DNA from: a virus | Direction: 5' to 3' (one strand) | DNA: 24,686 nucleotides | IMG/VR virus record: IMGVR_UViG_3300047362_001285 | Span: 1 to 24,686 of that record | In this document: positions 12,244-20,241 of the stretch, piece after piece | Numbering within the stretch: the stretch's first letter is position 1 | Layout: each line of letters opens with the position of its first letter | The notes under the pieces: generated by a model | Database searches by the model: none | What the model was told of the DNA's origin: nothing | What the model saw: the letters and a program-made list of their open reading frames with translations, nothing else | Translations under genes and position numbers: made by a program

Positions 12244-12899
12244 TACATCATACTCCTAATTGTATCATTACCTTTTTCGCCAGTCCAATGCATAATTTTA
12301 ATTCTACCATTATAATTATCCTGTTCAACTTGCAACCGCATAACGTTATACTCATTTGGTAACGGATTAATATTAGCTAGCTGAGTAATTGGATTCAACA
12401 TAGAGTGCAACATTTCTTGATCACCAATATTTTGTTGAGCATGAACTACATTACACCATTGCGCTAATACAGTAGGTTTATCGATATAGCCTACAACACC
12501 AGAATTATACCAAACTTCGCCGCGGCGTTTAGTCCATGGTTTATCTTCAACCATATTTAACATATTTGGTTTTAGCATAGAAAACATATTGTCAATATTT
12601 GCTAGAACTTGGCAATCAGTATCTAACCATACAGCTCTTTTTGCTGGAACATGATACATGGATAATGGCTTTTTAAACCAGCCTCGTTCTTTACCTTTGG
12701 TATCCATAGTCATAATGGCTTCAACACAGGGGTGTTTTACTACTTTGTTCACCATATCTTGTGACATACCAAAATCTGTAATTATAATTTTTGTTTTATT
12801 TCTCTGTTTCTTGAAATTCTTAAGAAACCATGGCAACTGCCATTCAGTTTTATGGTCACAGCCAGTTACAAACAATTCATCTCTAATTTTCTTATTCAT
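12243..12899 (-). CDS. GT-A fold glycosyltransferase, family 8-like (218 aa)
   Basis: The DxD metal/nucleotide-sugar motif is D93-T-D95 in AVWLDTDCQVLANID; WYNSGVVGY, GDQEML and IMHWTG follow in the order seen in GT8-type enzymes. It probably transfers a hexose from an NDP-sugar; donor and acceptor are unknown. The start at 12899 (ATG, sharing one base with the preceding TGA) is preferred over an in-frame TTG one codon upstream. Soluble, no membrane segment. Part of the contiguous glycan block 11620-16355. Confidence 0.8.
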   Translation of the reverse strand: MNKKIRDELFVTGCDHKTEWQLPWFLKNFKKQRNKTKIIITDFGMSQDMVNKVVKHPCVEAIMTMDTKGKERGWFKKPLSMYHVPAKRAVWLDTDCQVLANIDNMFSMLKPNMLNMVEDKPWTKRRGEVWYNSGVVGYIDKPTVLAQWCNVVHAQQNIGDQEMLHSMLNPITQLANINPLPNEYNVMRLQVEQDNYNGRIKIMHWTGEKGNDTIRSMM

Positions 12900-13543
12900 C
12901 AAATAATCTCGTATGTTTCATCATATCTATGTTTAGCCAAGCAACCAGCTTCTTTTTGAATAGTAGTAAAAGAATCTGAAGCTATACAAATCCATGGATA
13001 TAATTCTTCTAGCCATGGAAATAAATTCAAATTCAAAAATACATCTGTTGGAGCTGCTTCTATTTTAGCTTTTTCCATTAACTCTTTAGCACCTTTTGGA
13101 CTTACTATATATCCATGTGCTCCACCGAAATATTGTTTTTGTACTAAACCATCAACTCCAATTTTCATTGGAGTATTAAATTTGCCATAAGATGGTTTTG
13201 AAAATGTAATTACTTTATTAAATTTAAAGTCTGTTGGTAATGAACCTGTAACTACAGCATCATGCTCGAAGATGATAATATCTTCATTTGTATCTACAGC
13301 TTTTTTCCATAAATTATAATGAGATAAAAATGCAGCAACAGTATTATCTAATCTAGAATATTTTTCTACAAATCCGTGGGGTGAAATACCTAATTTATGA
13401 ATTAATTCAATAGGTCTATCTGATGGTGTTATTGCTTTAAATTTTTCAATTGCAAATCCATACTTTTTTCCAGATTTAATGCATCTGTTAGCGGCTTGTA
13501 CTGATTTCTCAATTGACTCAATAGTAATTACAAAGGCTTTCAT
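12899..13543 (-). CDS. Glycosyltransferase family 25-like protein, copy A (214 aa)
   Basis: Begins MKAFVITIESIEKS, a GT25 (LPS-type beta-glycosyltransferase) start, with AFLSHYNLWKKA at 71-82 and the acidic motif E93-H-D95 at the place where GT25 enzymes usually have E(D/E)D. A GGAHGYIVSPKGAKEL segment also fits the family. It is paralogous to the next gene, which shares MKA(F/Y)VITI and SHYxLW. The middle His in the acidic motif is a deviation shared by both copies. It likely adds a sugar to a surface glycan; donor unknown. Confidence 0.8.
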   Translation of the reverse strand: MKAFVITIESIEKSVQAANRCIKSGKKYGFAIEKFKAITPSDRPIELIHKLGISPHGFVEKYSRLDNTVAAFLSHYNLWKKAVDTNEDIIIFEHDAVVTGSLPTDFKFNKVITFSKPSYGKFNTPMKIGVDGLVQKQYFGGAHGYIVSPKGAKELMEKAKIEAAPTDVFLNLNLFPWLEELYPWICIASDSFTTIQKEAGCLAKHRYDETYEII

Positions 13544-13545
13544 TT

Positions 13546-14241
13546 TTAATCCGTAGTAGTTGAAGGTAATCCTTGAACAAATGTATAATATTGCTTAGTC
13601 ACACCCATTCTTTTGACCAATTGTTTACACATAATTGCGTCATTAGGCCATAATCCATAATCTTCGACTGCAGCAATTACAGCACTAGCTCCTTTAGGTT
13701 TAATTATATATGCGCTGTTTCCAGCTAAACCCTGCGGAACATCGAATGAATCCACATTTGGAATTTTGCAGATGTCTGTCTTACAATTTTTTACAATTGA
13801 ATCAAACTGACGTGATCTACGAGTTGCACCAATAGGATCATTTAAACCAATAATATTATATTTTGATTGAAGGATATAATCAGGATTAAGTTTTTTTCTA
13901 AATTGTGCATCATGTTCTAATACTAAAATTGGTTCATTTTCATTTTGGCATTTTTGCCATAATCTATAATGACTTACTGCACACGAAACTCTTGCTAATG
14001 GATCTCTTGTTTGATACGCAGATAATCGTAATCCAGTTTTAAGACAAGTTTCTTCACCTTCCCATGGATAATCCCATTGAATTCCATAATCTGACATTAC
14101 TTCGCCGCAATCAATAGGTGTACTAGCTTCAAATTTTTCAATCGTAAAATCATTGCCTACTTGTTCAGATGAGGCTATACAATTTTCAGCTGCAGCTTCT
14201 GACAATGTATGACCTAATATTGTAATCACATATGCTTTCAT
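13546..14241 (-). CDS. Glycosyltransferase family 25-like protein, copy B (231 aa)
   Basis: A second GT25-like protein in tandem: MKAYVITILG at the start, AVSHYRLWQKC at about 88-98, acidic motif E109-H-D111, and NSAYIIKPKGASAV. Compared with copy A it has an insertion near residues 50-80. The arrangement suggests a duplication followed by divergence, perhaps for two successive linkages. It starts inside an ATGA overlap with the methyltransferase stop and is separated from copy A by two bases. Confidence 0.8.
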   Translation of the reverse strand: MKAYVITILGHTLSEAAAENCIASSEQVGNDFTIEKFEASTPIDCGEVMSDYGIQWDYPWEGEETCLKTGLRLSAYQTRDPLARVSCAVSHYRLWQKCQNENEPILVLEHDAQFRKKLNPDYILQSKYNIIGLNDPIGATRRSRQFDSIVKNCKTDICKIPNVDSFDVPQGLAGNSAYIIKPKGASAVIAAVEDYGLWPNDAIMCKQLVKRMGVTKQYYTFVQGLPSTTTD

Positions 14242-14870
14242 GATCTTAACTCAATGATATAACTATCTGGTTGTTTAGTTAATTTACGGTTATCATGTCG
14301 TAAAACTCTCAAGTCAGATTGCTCTAGTGCATTCAAGAACAGTTGATTATCCATAGAATTATATCGATCAGGATATCGTTGCAACCATTGATGTTCTAGT
14401 TCTTTATCATTCATTAATTCTAAAGGCCAAACATCTTCAATAAAATAAACACCTTCTTTTTTTAGCAATCTCTTAAGATTTAAAAAGGTTTCTTTATTTG
14501 CTGTTGGTGTATGCATACCATCATCAATGATAATATCAAACTTTACGGACTTACCAAACTTATCACGAATTTGTTTGTAAACTGTAGTGTCCATACTACT
14601 AGCTTTAATCCACTGTGTTCTATCTTTTTTATAACACTCGAGATCTTCTGGATTTGTGCGAGTAAAAATATCTAAACCATATAATTCAGCGTGTGGAAAA
14701 TATTCGTGCAAAGCCTCAGTGCTATGACCATTAAATACACCAATTTCTAAGATTCGCAAATCAGTTTTATTTTTTAGTTTTTTAAACACAGGTTCATAGA
14801 TTTTTTCGTATCGGTGTTTTCTAGTCTTATCACATCCATACTTATTAAATAGATTTCCGAGCTCACTCAT
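14238..14870 (-). CDS. Class I SAM-dependent methyltransferase (210 aa)
   Basis: Motif I LEIGVFNGHS (41-50) binds S-adenosylmethionine, with the acidic residue of motif II in GLDIF (about 65-69) and IIIDDGMH (113-120) as motif IV. The pattern resembles the sugar O-methyltransferases/cephalosporin-hydroxylase-like group acting in polysaccharide or antibiotic pathways. Its place between GT25 genes and a sulfotransferase makes a sugar O-methyltransferase the best guess. Overlaps: 8 nt with the sulfotransferase, 4 nt with GT25 copy B. Confidence 0.83.
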   Translation of the reverse strand: MSELGNLFNKYGCDKTRKHRYEKIYEPVFKKLKNKTDLRILEIGVFNGHSTEALHEYFPHAELYGLDIFTRTNPEDLECYKKDRTQWIKASSMDTTVYKQIRDKFGKSVKFDIIIDDGMHTPTANKETFLNLKRLLKKEGVYFIEDVWPLELMNDKELEHQWLQRYPDRYNSMDNQLFLNALEQSDLRVLRHDNRKLTKQPDSYIIELRS

Positions 14871-15567
14871 TATCTAGTCTCCAATAATTTTTAGTTGGTC
14901 CACTATCAAAATCAAATCCCCACATATCAATATCTTTTTTATACCAATCAGCAATGATTTGAATTGTTTCTTTGTTGTACATATCTTTATATGTACCCTC
15001 ATTCAAAGCGGTCACATTCCTATTTCGTCCCATCATAGGAATGTTAAAATATCTTATAAGATCTTCTTTCAAATGATCTAATCTTAGCATATCGCACACT
15101 AGTTTACCATTAGAATCGGTGACGTAATCAGCAGCCGGATACCACCCTCTGACTGCTCTATGCCACATATATTCTTTATCACCCCATTTATGACGCTCTT
15201 CTAGAAAAGCTTCAAACGATGAGGTATCAGCATATCCAGGATTTTGCTTTTTTTCAATTTCAATAACCTTTTTAGCAAAGAAATATCTTGAAACTACTCT
15301 ATCCCATGGATTACGAATAACTGCAAAAGCATCGTGTACCTTTGTAAATTTTTCATGAAGATCCACCCATCGTGCATGCTGAATGCCGTGATGATCTCCT
15401 AATTCTTTCATTGTTTTAAGTAAACCGTTTGTGTATTGTTTACTTTTGTGTATACGTGCATCAGCAGCAATAATATTATCTTTTACTAATAAACTATGCC
15501 TAACGGTCATACCAGCATTTTTTGGAATATGAATAAATATTTTTTTAGAAATGTCGCTTATGTTCAT
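14863..15567 (-). CDS. Sulfotransferase, carbohydrate-type (234 aa)
   Basis: Both PAPS-binding elements are present: the 5'-phosphosulfate loop IPKNAGMT (14-21) and the 3'-phosphate motif IRNPWDRVVSRYFF (84-97). They have the form of the sulfotransferase family 2 enzymes that sulfate sugars. No signal peptide, so it would act in the cytoplasm on nucleotide- or lipid-linked glycans. It requires PAPS from the host. Phage sulfotransferases are uncommon. It overlaps the GT8-like gene by 4 nt upstream and the methyltransferase by 8 nt downstream, so the set is translationally coupled. Confidence 0.87.
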   Translation of the reverse strand: MNISDISKKIFIHIPKNAGMTVRHSLLVKDNIIAADARIHKSKQYTNGLLKTMKELGDHHGIQHARWVDLHEKFTKVHDAFAVIRNPWDRVVSRYFFAKKVIEIEKKQNPGYADTSSFEAFLEERHKWGDKEYMWHRAVRGWYPAADYVTDSNGKLVCDMLRLDHLKEDLIRYFNIPMMGRNRNVTALNEGTYKDMYNKETIQIIADWYKKDIDMWGFDFDSGPTKNYWRLDNE

Positions 15568-16355
15568 ACTTTAGTCATTAGCTCCTTTACGTTTTCGCCC
15601 TTGTTTGGTAATTTGTCTTTTAAGAAAAAATGTACAAAGTTTGCTTCTTTTACCTTATCAGATTTAACTGCAGTAAAGAGAGCGTTCCATTTCCAATTGA
15701 GTCTTTGCACGTTCATACCGCATGTATTTACCCAGTAATTAAGTAACGTCTGATCTGTAGACCATTTCCATGGTCCTACACCATCAACGAATTGTTTAAA
15801 TTCTGATCTACGTATAAACTGTTCTGGCGTTTGATTATTAAGATATTTGGCAAATGACTTATTCATTACCATCATTCCCATATTCATAAATGGAAATCCA
15901 GTTTTATCGTTGTATTGACCATTCCATGCAGGAATCTTAAGAGTTCCGTATTGCATGCGAGAATACCCCAATATTTTTTGATTATACCATGGCTCAATTG
16001 GCATTTCGCTTTCAACCACACCGCCAAAATCTACATCAGCATCTATTTCTAAAAATATATCAGGTGCACCAGGACGAATCCAAATATCTGCATCAATGAT
16101 TGCAATTTGATCATAGTCTTTAAAATAAGAAAAGGCGTTTTCCTTCTCAAAGATTGGAAGAAAACCGCCATGTTTCTCGTAAGATTCTTTACTACGCCCT
16201 GTCATGAAGATGTCAGGTTTGATACGCAACTTAGGAACAGTTTGTATTACATGATCAATATCATGCGTATCGCAATATGCTTTTACTGATTTAATACAAT
16301 GATCATATAGTTTAGATTTCGCGCCTACTGCGACTTGATAAATCATTCTTTTCAT
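15564..16355 (-). CDS. GT-A fold glycosyltransferase (263 aa), first gene of the glycan block
   Basis: The DxD motif is D88-A-D90 in IAIIDADIWIRPGAP. FMNMGMMVMNKS and STDQTLLNYW correspond to the NxG and DQ motifs of GT8-like enzymes. It is not closely similar by eye to the other GT8-like protein at 12243, apart from these motifs. Soluble. The ATG at 16355 follows AGAGGTTATT. Donor and acceptor are unknown; the neighbours suggest it starts or extends a glycan that is then methylated and sulfated. Confidence 0.8.
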   Translation of the reverse strand: MKRMIYQVAVGAKSKLYDHCIKSVKAYCDTHDIDHVIQTVPKLRIKPDIFMTGRSKESYEKHGGFLPIFEKENAFSYFKDYDQIAIIDADIWIRPGAPDIFLEIDADVDFGGVVESEMPIEPWYNQKILGYSRMQYGTLKIPAWNGQYNDKTGFPFMNMGMMVMNKSFAKYLNNQTPEQFIRRSEFKQFVDGVGPWKWSTDQTLLNYWVNTCGMNVQRLNWKWNALFTAVKSDKVKEANFVHFFLKDKLPNKGENVKELMTKV

Positions 16356-16363
16356 AATAACCT

Positions 16364-16564
16364 CTAATAACGAAGTAGATAGTCCCAGTGGCCTTCAATT
16401 CTAATACAGACCCAATCTCGCTTCATAGTCCTAAAATCATACTTAAATTCTTGTTCAGTTTTTGCAAAATAACAATTATTCAAGCCTTCGAATATATCTA
16501 TACTTTCAGCAACTGGTTCACCATTAACGATAGTAACCATTACTAGTAACCACTTAACCATCAT
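16364..16564 (-). CDS. Small protein with N-terminal hydrophobic segment (66 aa)
   Basis: MMVKWLLVMVTIVNG is a short hydrophobic start that may be a signal anchor; the rest carries two Cys (NNCYFAKT, DWVCIRI) and an aromatic C-terminus. Both Cys could pair in the periplasm if exported. Function is unknown. It overlaps the EF-hand gene by 4 nt (ATGA). Resembles small envelope proteins of marine phages in style only. Confidence 0.7.
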   Translation of the reverse strand: MMVKWLLVMVTIVNGEPVAESIDIFEGLNNCYFAKTEQEFKYDFRTMKRDWVCIRIEGHWDYLLRY

Positions 16565-16908
16565 TTTTTAGGTGATGGTTTTTTACCCTTTACGGCATCT
16601 GCACCAAAAAATGCAGCAACCAATACAGAAATAGATACAAAATATGTTGGAGCAATATCGCTAATTAATTCTGCAGCTTTATCTTGACCAGCTAAAGTTG
16701 TAATTAAAATAATTGCTGGATATAATAGCATTCCGAATAATGCAAACCATGTCATTTTTCTCATGGCATCTCTTTGTGCATCGGCATCCTCAAGTTCTTT
16801 TCTTTTAAACTCAAGATGCATTTCAAGTTCTTTAGGACTGATATGACCATCACCATTGGTATCAGCTTCATCCAGTCCACTCACTGTTTTTACAGTCGTC
16901 TCTGACAT
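16561..16908 (-). CDS. EF-hand protein with two transmembrane helices (115 aa)
   Basis: From ATG 16908 (GGAG seven bases upstream) the protein has one canonical EF-hand loop, DTNGDGHISPKE at 16-27, with all calcium-ligand positions intact; a charged helix (HLEFKRKELEDADAQRDAM); then two hydrophobic helices at about 54-73 and 85-104 and a Lys-rich tail. I recall similar proteins as conserved hypotheticals in marine T4-like phages. A holin or Ca2+-sensing membrane role is possible but unproven. Upstream in-frame codons were not used because they lie in the 77-aa gene and lack a ribosome-binding site. Confidence 0.82.
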   Translation of the reverse strand: MSETTVKTVSGLDEADTNGDGHISPKELEMHLEFKRKELEDADAQRDAMRKMTWFALFGMLLYPAIILITTLAGQDKAAELISDIAPTYFVSISVLVAAFFGADAVKGKKPSPKK

Positions 16909-17101
16909 TTTCGTACTCCGTAATGATTGCTTCAGCAATCTCCATAGCTTCTCTGAAATCATTACGAAGTGAATTGGATCTATGTCCATTTTCAACAAAA
17001 TGCTTTAGACTATATATATCAGAACCGTACGAATCAAGTTTGAATTCTTCAGTAATTTGTTCAAACCTTGTACGAAGATTCATCATTTCAGTTAGTGACA
17101 T
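16868..17101 (-). CDS. Hypothetical phage protein (77 aa)
   Basis: An acidic helical protein (NLRTRFEQITEEFKLDSY, then DFREAMEIAEAIITEYENV) with no recognised motif. Start ATG 17101 overlaps the nucleotidase stop by 10 nt and has AAAGGGC upstream; a second ATG six codons later is possible. It overlaps the EF-hand start by 41 nt. Confidence 0.72.
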   Translation of the reverse strand: MSLTEMMNLRTRFEQITEEFKLDSYGSDIYSLKHFVENGHRSNSLRNDFREAMEIAEAIITEYENVRDDCKNSEWTG

Positions 17102-17616
17102 TCGGCAATAGCCCTTTCTAGTTCTACGAATAAGTATTCTTCAATATCGTCTTCATTACACTGGAAGCGAATACCAATACCACCAGCTTCTTTCCATCGT
17201 CTAATATTTTCAGGCTTATCATCGATAAGAATATTAGGTGTACGAGTTATATGATCAATAGCATACTTATGCTTATTACTTGTAAAAATCATATTTTCGA
17301 TTTTTGGTGGTACCATACTTTGTTTTTCTAACCAACGTCTTTTCCAATATGAAGAGTTGTTAGTATCACCACGTAAAGGCGAAGAACAGATACCCCAATC
17401 AATTTTGTTGATAGATGCAAGTTCTTGTACTTTTCTCACAATCTTGTGTGAGTCAGCTTTAAATGTTTTTAGCTGATAGAAAAAATCTGTATCACGAAGT
17501 TCTACAAAAATGCCATCGCGATGTTTAATAGATTTCCAATGATTTACTTCATAGTATGTTTCAATACCATTGAAGAAGTCAGCAATTACACCGTCCATAT
17601 CAAGATATATAATCAT
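17092..17616 (-). CDS. HAD-superfamily 5'-nucleotidase-like phosphatase (174 aa)
   Basis: The nucleophile motif DMDGV (D6 and D8 in IIYLDMDGVIADFF) opens the protein; CSSPLRGD follows at the motif II position, and ILIDDKPENIRRW provides the acidic motif IV. The layout matches 5'(3')-deoxyribonucleotidase-like members, which hydrolyse nucleoside monophosphates. In a phage with its own nucleotide reductase, a role in nucleotide-pool adjustment or salvage is plausible. The start shares one base with the 61-aa stop (TAATG). Other phosphatase substrates cannot be ruled out. Confidence 0.83.
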   Translation of the reverse strand: MIIYLDMDGVIADFFNGIETYYEVNHWKSIKHRDGIFVELRDTDFFYQLKTFKADSHKIVRKVQELASINKIDWGICSSPLRGDTNNSSYWKRRWLEKQSMVPPKIENMIFTSNKHKYAIDHITRTPNILIDDKPENIRRWKEAGGIGIRFQCNEDDIEEYLFVELERAIAECH

Positions 17617-17801
17617 TATGCTACCTCCATCATTTCTTGCTGAATTTGATCATATGCTTTTACAGCATACAGAAACAACTGAGCTTGACGCTTTATCGAT
17701 GGATAACGTACTGCAGCTTTTTCTACAAACTCTTGACGGGGAATATTGTAATATTCACAAGCAAATTCTTGTGCTTCTAATAATTCAACTTCTATTCTCA
17801 T
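17616..17801 (-). CDS. Hypothetical phage protein (61 aa)
   Basis: A small helical protein (VELLEAQEFACEYY, then VEKAAVRYPSIKRQAQLFLYAVKAYDQIQQ). No motif recognised. First gene after the TGTACA-type promoter at 17830-17858; ATG 17801 has AGAGGAGC upstream. Confidence 0.75.
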   Translation of the reverse strand: MRIEVELLEAQEFACEYYNIPRQEFVEKAAVRYPSIKRQAQLFLYAVKAYDQIQQEMMEVA

Positions 17802-17829
17802 AATTTAGCTCCTCTTTAATTATGGATCT

Positions 17830-17858
17830 ATTATACCATAGAAAAGGGAGTTTGTACA
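17830..17858 (-). promoter_or_regulatory. TGTACA-type promoter for the nucleotidase/glycan unit
   Basis: -35 TGTACA (17858-17853), 17-nt spacer, -10 TATAAT (17835-17830), preceded by ATGCGTTTTTAGCA and followed by AGATCCATAATTAAAGAGGAG. It would drive twelve genes down to 11620, the longest unit in the window. Confidence 0.87.
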
Positions 17859-17871
17859 TGCTAAAAACGCA

Positions 17872-18549
17872 TTAAGATGAAAATAATTTACGCCGCTTAA
17901 ACTCTTCTATCGTCTTAAATAAAAGGTCGGTGTAGTTATCTCGGTGTTCCTTGAAGACAATAGGGGCATTGTCGTCCACGTCCATAAGAATAACGGTGTT
18001 AGTGATTGGGAGGCCAGTCCTCTCTTCGAACATAATCGCATAAGCGCTAGCCTGTGCGAAATAGTTAGGAATCTTTTCCTTTTTCTTAGGGTACCGAGAG
18101 GTCTTAAAGTCGATAATTGAGGGTACACCATCAAATTCAGCTACGCAATCAACACGACCAGCCAACCCAAGATGGCGACTAAAAAGAGCACTCTCGAGAC
18201 CAAAGATTTTCCCGATAGATCTATCAAGAATTGGCCTGAGATTTTGAAGGCTTTGCTTAACATGAGGGAGAAATTCTGATGTATCTTCATTTAACAAATA
18301 TCTTTCTAAAATAGAGTGAACAGATGTGCCACGACTTGATGCTCGATGGCCAACACGATTAGCTTCTTCTTCCCCTACCCTTTTACGCCATGCAGCAATG
18401 TGCTCTTCATTAATAATGCTCAACACACTTGTTACACTAGGAAATTGATTGCCGTCTGGAGTATTATATACTCTTTTTCCATTTTTATTTTCTGTAATTA
18501 AATCATCATAACCAAGATCTAAATGCTCATGCTCAAATACGCGGGTCAT
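17872..18549 (-). CDS. PD-(D/E)XK exonuclease, RecB/Cas4-like (225 aa)
   Basis: Motifs in order: RGTSVHSI (73-80, the GxxxH of RecB-like nucleases), Glu119 in GLESALF, RVD134 after LAGRVDCVAEFD, D147-F-K149 in SIIDFKTSR, and Q166 in YFAQASAYA. These are the catalytic D, D-x-K and the QxxxY helix of RecB-type exonucleases. It should degrade or process DNA ends, probably in phage recombination or host DNA breakdown. The Cas4-type iron-sulfur cysteines are absent. It overlaps the phoH stop by 4 nt (ATGA). Its stop lies 14 nt from the -35 of the next promoter. Confidence 0.87.
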   Translation of the reverse strand: MTRVFEHEHLDLGYDDLITENKNGKRVYNTPDGNQFPSVTSVLSIINEEHIAAWRKRVGEEEANRVGHRASSRGTSVHSILERYLLNEDTSEFLPHVKQSLQNLRPILDRSIGKIFGLESALFSRHLGLAGRVDCVAEFDGVPSIIDFKTSRYPKKKEKIPNYFAQASAYAIMFEERTGLPITNTVILMDVDDNAPIVFKEHRDNYTDLLFKTIEEFKRRKLFSS

Positions 18550-19226
18550 CTCATTCCTAACATTTCTTTTGTCATTATATAGTCTCTTAAAAAATCAGAA
18601 CGTACAATGTCGTGCCAATTAAATGTAATTACTTCAAAGTTTTTAAGTTGTTCTACGATACGCAAAAACCTTTGAATTCCACTTCTTTCAGATTCGTCTT
18701 TAAAATCTGATTGGTAATAGTCACCGCAAAAAACAATACGGGTATTTTCTCCAACTCGTGTGATAATAGAATCAAGTTCATGAAAGTTTAGATTTTGCAT
18801 CTCGTCAACAATAATGATACTATTATCAATAGTAAGACCACGAATAAAGGATGTCGTGGTAAACTCAAGCTGCTTTGATGCCACCAATTTATTGTATGCT
18901 GCCTGATCATTGAGTAGTTGCATACAAATACTTTGATAAGGTATTTCATATGGACCCTTTTTTTCTTCCATAGTACCAGGCAAAAAACCCATATCTCTTG
19001 TAGGTACCACAGATCTAACTAAAATAATCTTTTTATATGGAGTTGCTTTCTCAAGAACAGCTTCGAGTGCAAGATATAACGCAATAAATGTTTTACCTGT
19101 TCCAGCAGAACCAGCTAAAATAATATTATCTCCATCATCCCAAGCTTCATACGCCTTTGTTTGATTCTCAGTAATTGGTTCGTGTACAACTAAGTCACGA
19201 ATAGTGGCAGTTGATTTATTCATCAT
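18546..19226 (-). CDS. phoH: PhoH-like ATPase (226 aa)
   Basis: Walker A GSAGTGKT (39-46) and Walker B IIIVDEMQN (137-145), with RSVVPTRDMGFLPGT between them, identify the PhoH P-loop family. PhoH is widespread in marine phages; its role is unsettled, with links to RNA handling and phosphate stress in hosts. An ATGA overlap couples it to the RecB-like nuclease. The start could be the first or second of two adjacent ATGs (19226 or 19223). Confidence 0.93.
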   Translation of the reverse strand: MMNKSTATIRDLVVHEPITENQTKAYEAWDDGDNIILAGSAGTGKTFIALYLALEAVLEKATPYKKIILVRSVVPTRDMGFLPGTMEEKKGPYEIPYQSICMQLLNDQAAYNKLVASKQLEFTTTSFIRGLTIDNSIIIVDEMQNLNFHELDSIITRVGENTRIVFCGDYYQSDFKDESERSGIQRFLRIVEQLKNFEVITFNWHDIVRSDFLRDYIMTKEMLGMR

Positions 19227-19230
19227 ATAC

Positions 19231-19464
19231 CTATACGTTAATTGTATTTTTTCTACCAGAGTTTTTCTTAATACGACCTAAATGTTCTTGCCAATCTTTA
19301 CCAGCTCTTGCAACGTTATCTTGCAATGGCTGTGTAGTAAAATTAGGTACTGTAAGAACTTTTACTACATCATCATCTTCTAGCATTTGTGCTAAATCGT
19401 CAAAAGGACAATGAACATTCCACTCTTCTCCAGTAGATACGCGCTTTAATGTATATGTTGGCAC
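19231..19464 (-). CDS. FmdB-like small protein lacking zinc cysteines (77 aa)
   Basis: The N-terminus MPTYTLKRVSTGEEWNVHCPFDDLA has the shape of FmdB-type zinc-ribbon proteins of phages, and the C-terminus DWQEHLGRIKKNSGRKNTIN matches a tail I recall from such proteins. Only one Cys is present, so a zinc ribbon cannot form. Its function is unknown. It shares one base with the upstream gene and ends four bases before phoH. Confidence 0.75.
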   Translation of the reverse strand: MPTYTLKRVSTGEEWNVHCPFDDLAQMLEDDDVVKVLTVPNFTTQPLQDNVARAGKDWQEHLGRIKKNSGRKNTINV

Positions 19465-19682
19465 TATACTAAACCTTTATGAGGAGGATTACCACTAAAA
19501 CTATCAACCCTACCGATAGGATTTTTATATTGCGAAGCACGAATTTCTTCTTTAATTTCTGAAACTCTATGATTCATCCATGAAATTGCAGTATTAATAT
19601 GTCCAGTATCATGCGGCTGTAATCTTGATTCTGCAATTTTAATTTCTTTATATAAGAAGTCAAGTTGATCTAATTTATCCAT
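19464..19682 (-). CDS. Hypothetical phage protein (72 aa)
   Basis: Start chosen at ATG 19682 (AGGAG about ten bases upstream, overlapping the upstream stop by 8 nt) rather than an in-frame ATG at 19787, whose extension would run inside the neighbour. The protein is a charged helix pair (KLDQLDFLYKEIKIAESRL, then WMNHRVSEIKEEIRASQ) with a flexible Gly/Pro-rich end. No motif recognised. Confidence 0.72.
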   Translation of the reverse strand: MDKLDQLDFLYKEIKIAESRLQPHDTGHINTAISWMNHRVSEIKEEIRASQYKNPIGRVDSFSGNPPHKGLV

Positions 19683-20241
19683 TACTATATTTCTCCTGAA
19701 ACCATCCTGGTTTTGAACGTTTTGTCCATACCATTTTGAAACGATCTTGTTTTGTTTGGTAAAAAGCACGATATGACAATACGGCATTTTCTAACATGCA
19801 TTCTGGATTTGCTTTCATTGCAAGCTTGAATGGAGTTAGTTTACCTTTTGGTATATTTTTTGGTCGTATACGCAAAGGTTGCAATAATCGTTCAGACGAG
19901 TGGACTTTACCATACCTGTATGTATACTCGTCGCATAAAGCTTTAAAATGTATCCAATGCCAATCATAATTAAGATTGGATTCCATAGTCCATACTGTAC
20001 AAGGATGCTTATAATGTACAGCCTTGTATAGTGTTTCGTCAAGATGAGCATCATCGAACAAGCGATAGTGTTTTACCATACGTTTACCAGATTTTGATGG
20101 AGCAATTTGTATAGTACCATCTAACATACGATGCGCTGTAGATAGCATTTGTGCAGACTCTACAATCATCTTTACCACATGTTTGTCACATTGCAATTGA
20201 GCAGCAATCACTGGATCTTTATCAAGAATAAAAATATTCAT
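19675..20241 (-). CDS. Conserved phage protein (188 aa), function unassigned
   Basis: Begins MNIFILDKDPVIAAQLQCDKHVVKMIVESAQ, in which I recognise the start of a widely distributed conserved phage family (MNIF-LD-DP--AA----DKHVVKM) without a firm function. Several His and Trp residues cluster in the middle (HPCTVW, YDWHWIHF). The C-terminus is basic (WTKRSKPGWFQEKY). Start ATG 20241 follows GGAGACAGGT; an ATG at 20253 overlaps that ribosome-binding site and is rejected. It has its own promoter at 20267-20295. Confidence 0.85.
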   Translation of the reverse strand: MNIFILDKDPVIAAQLQCDKHVVKMIVESAQMLSTAHRMLDGTIQIAPSKSGKRMVKHYRLFDDAHLDETLYKAVHYKHPCTVWTMESNLNYDWHWIHFKALCDEYTYRYGKVHSSERLLQPLRIRPKNIPKGKLTPFKLAMKANPECMLENAVLSYRAFYQTKQDRFKMVWTKRSKPGWFQEKYSNG

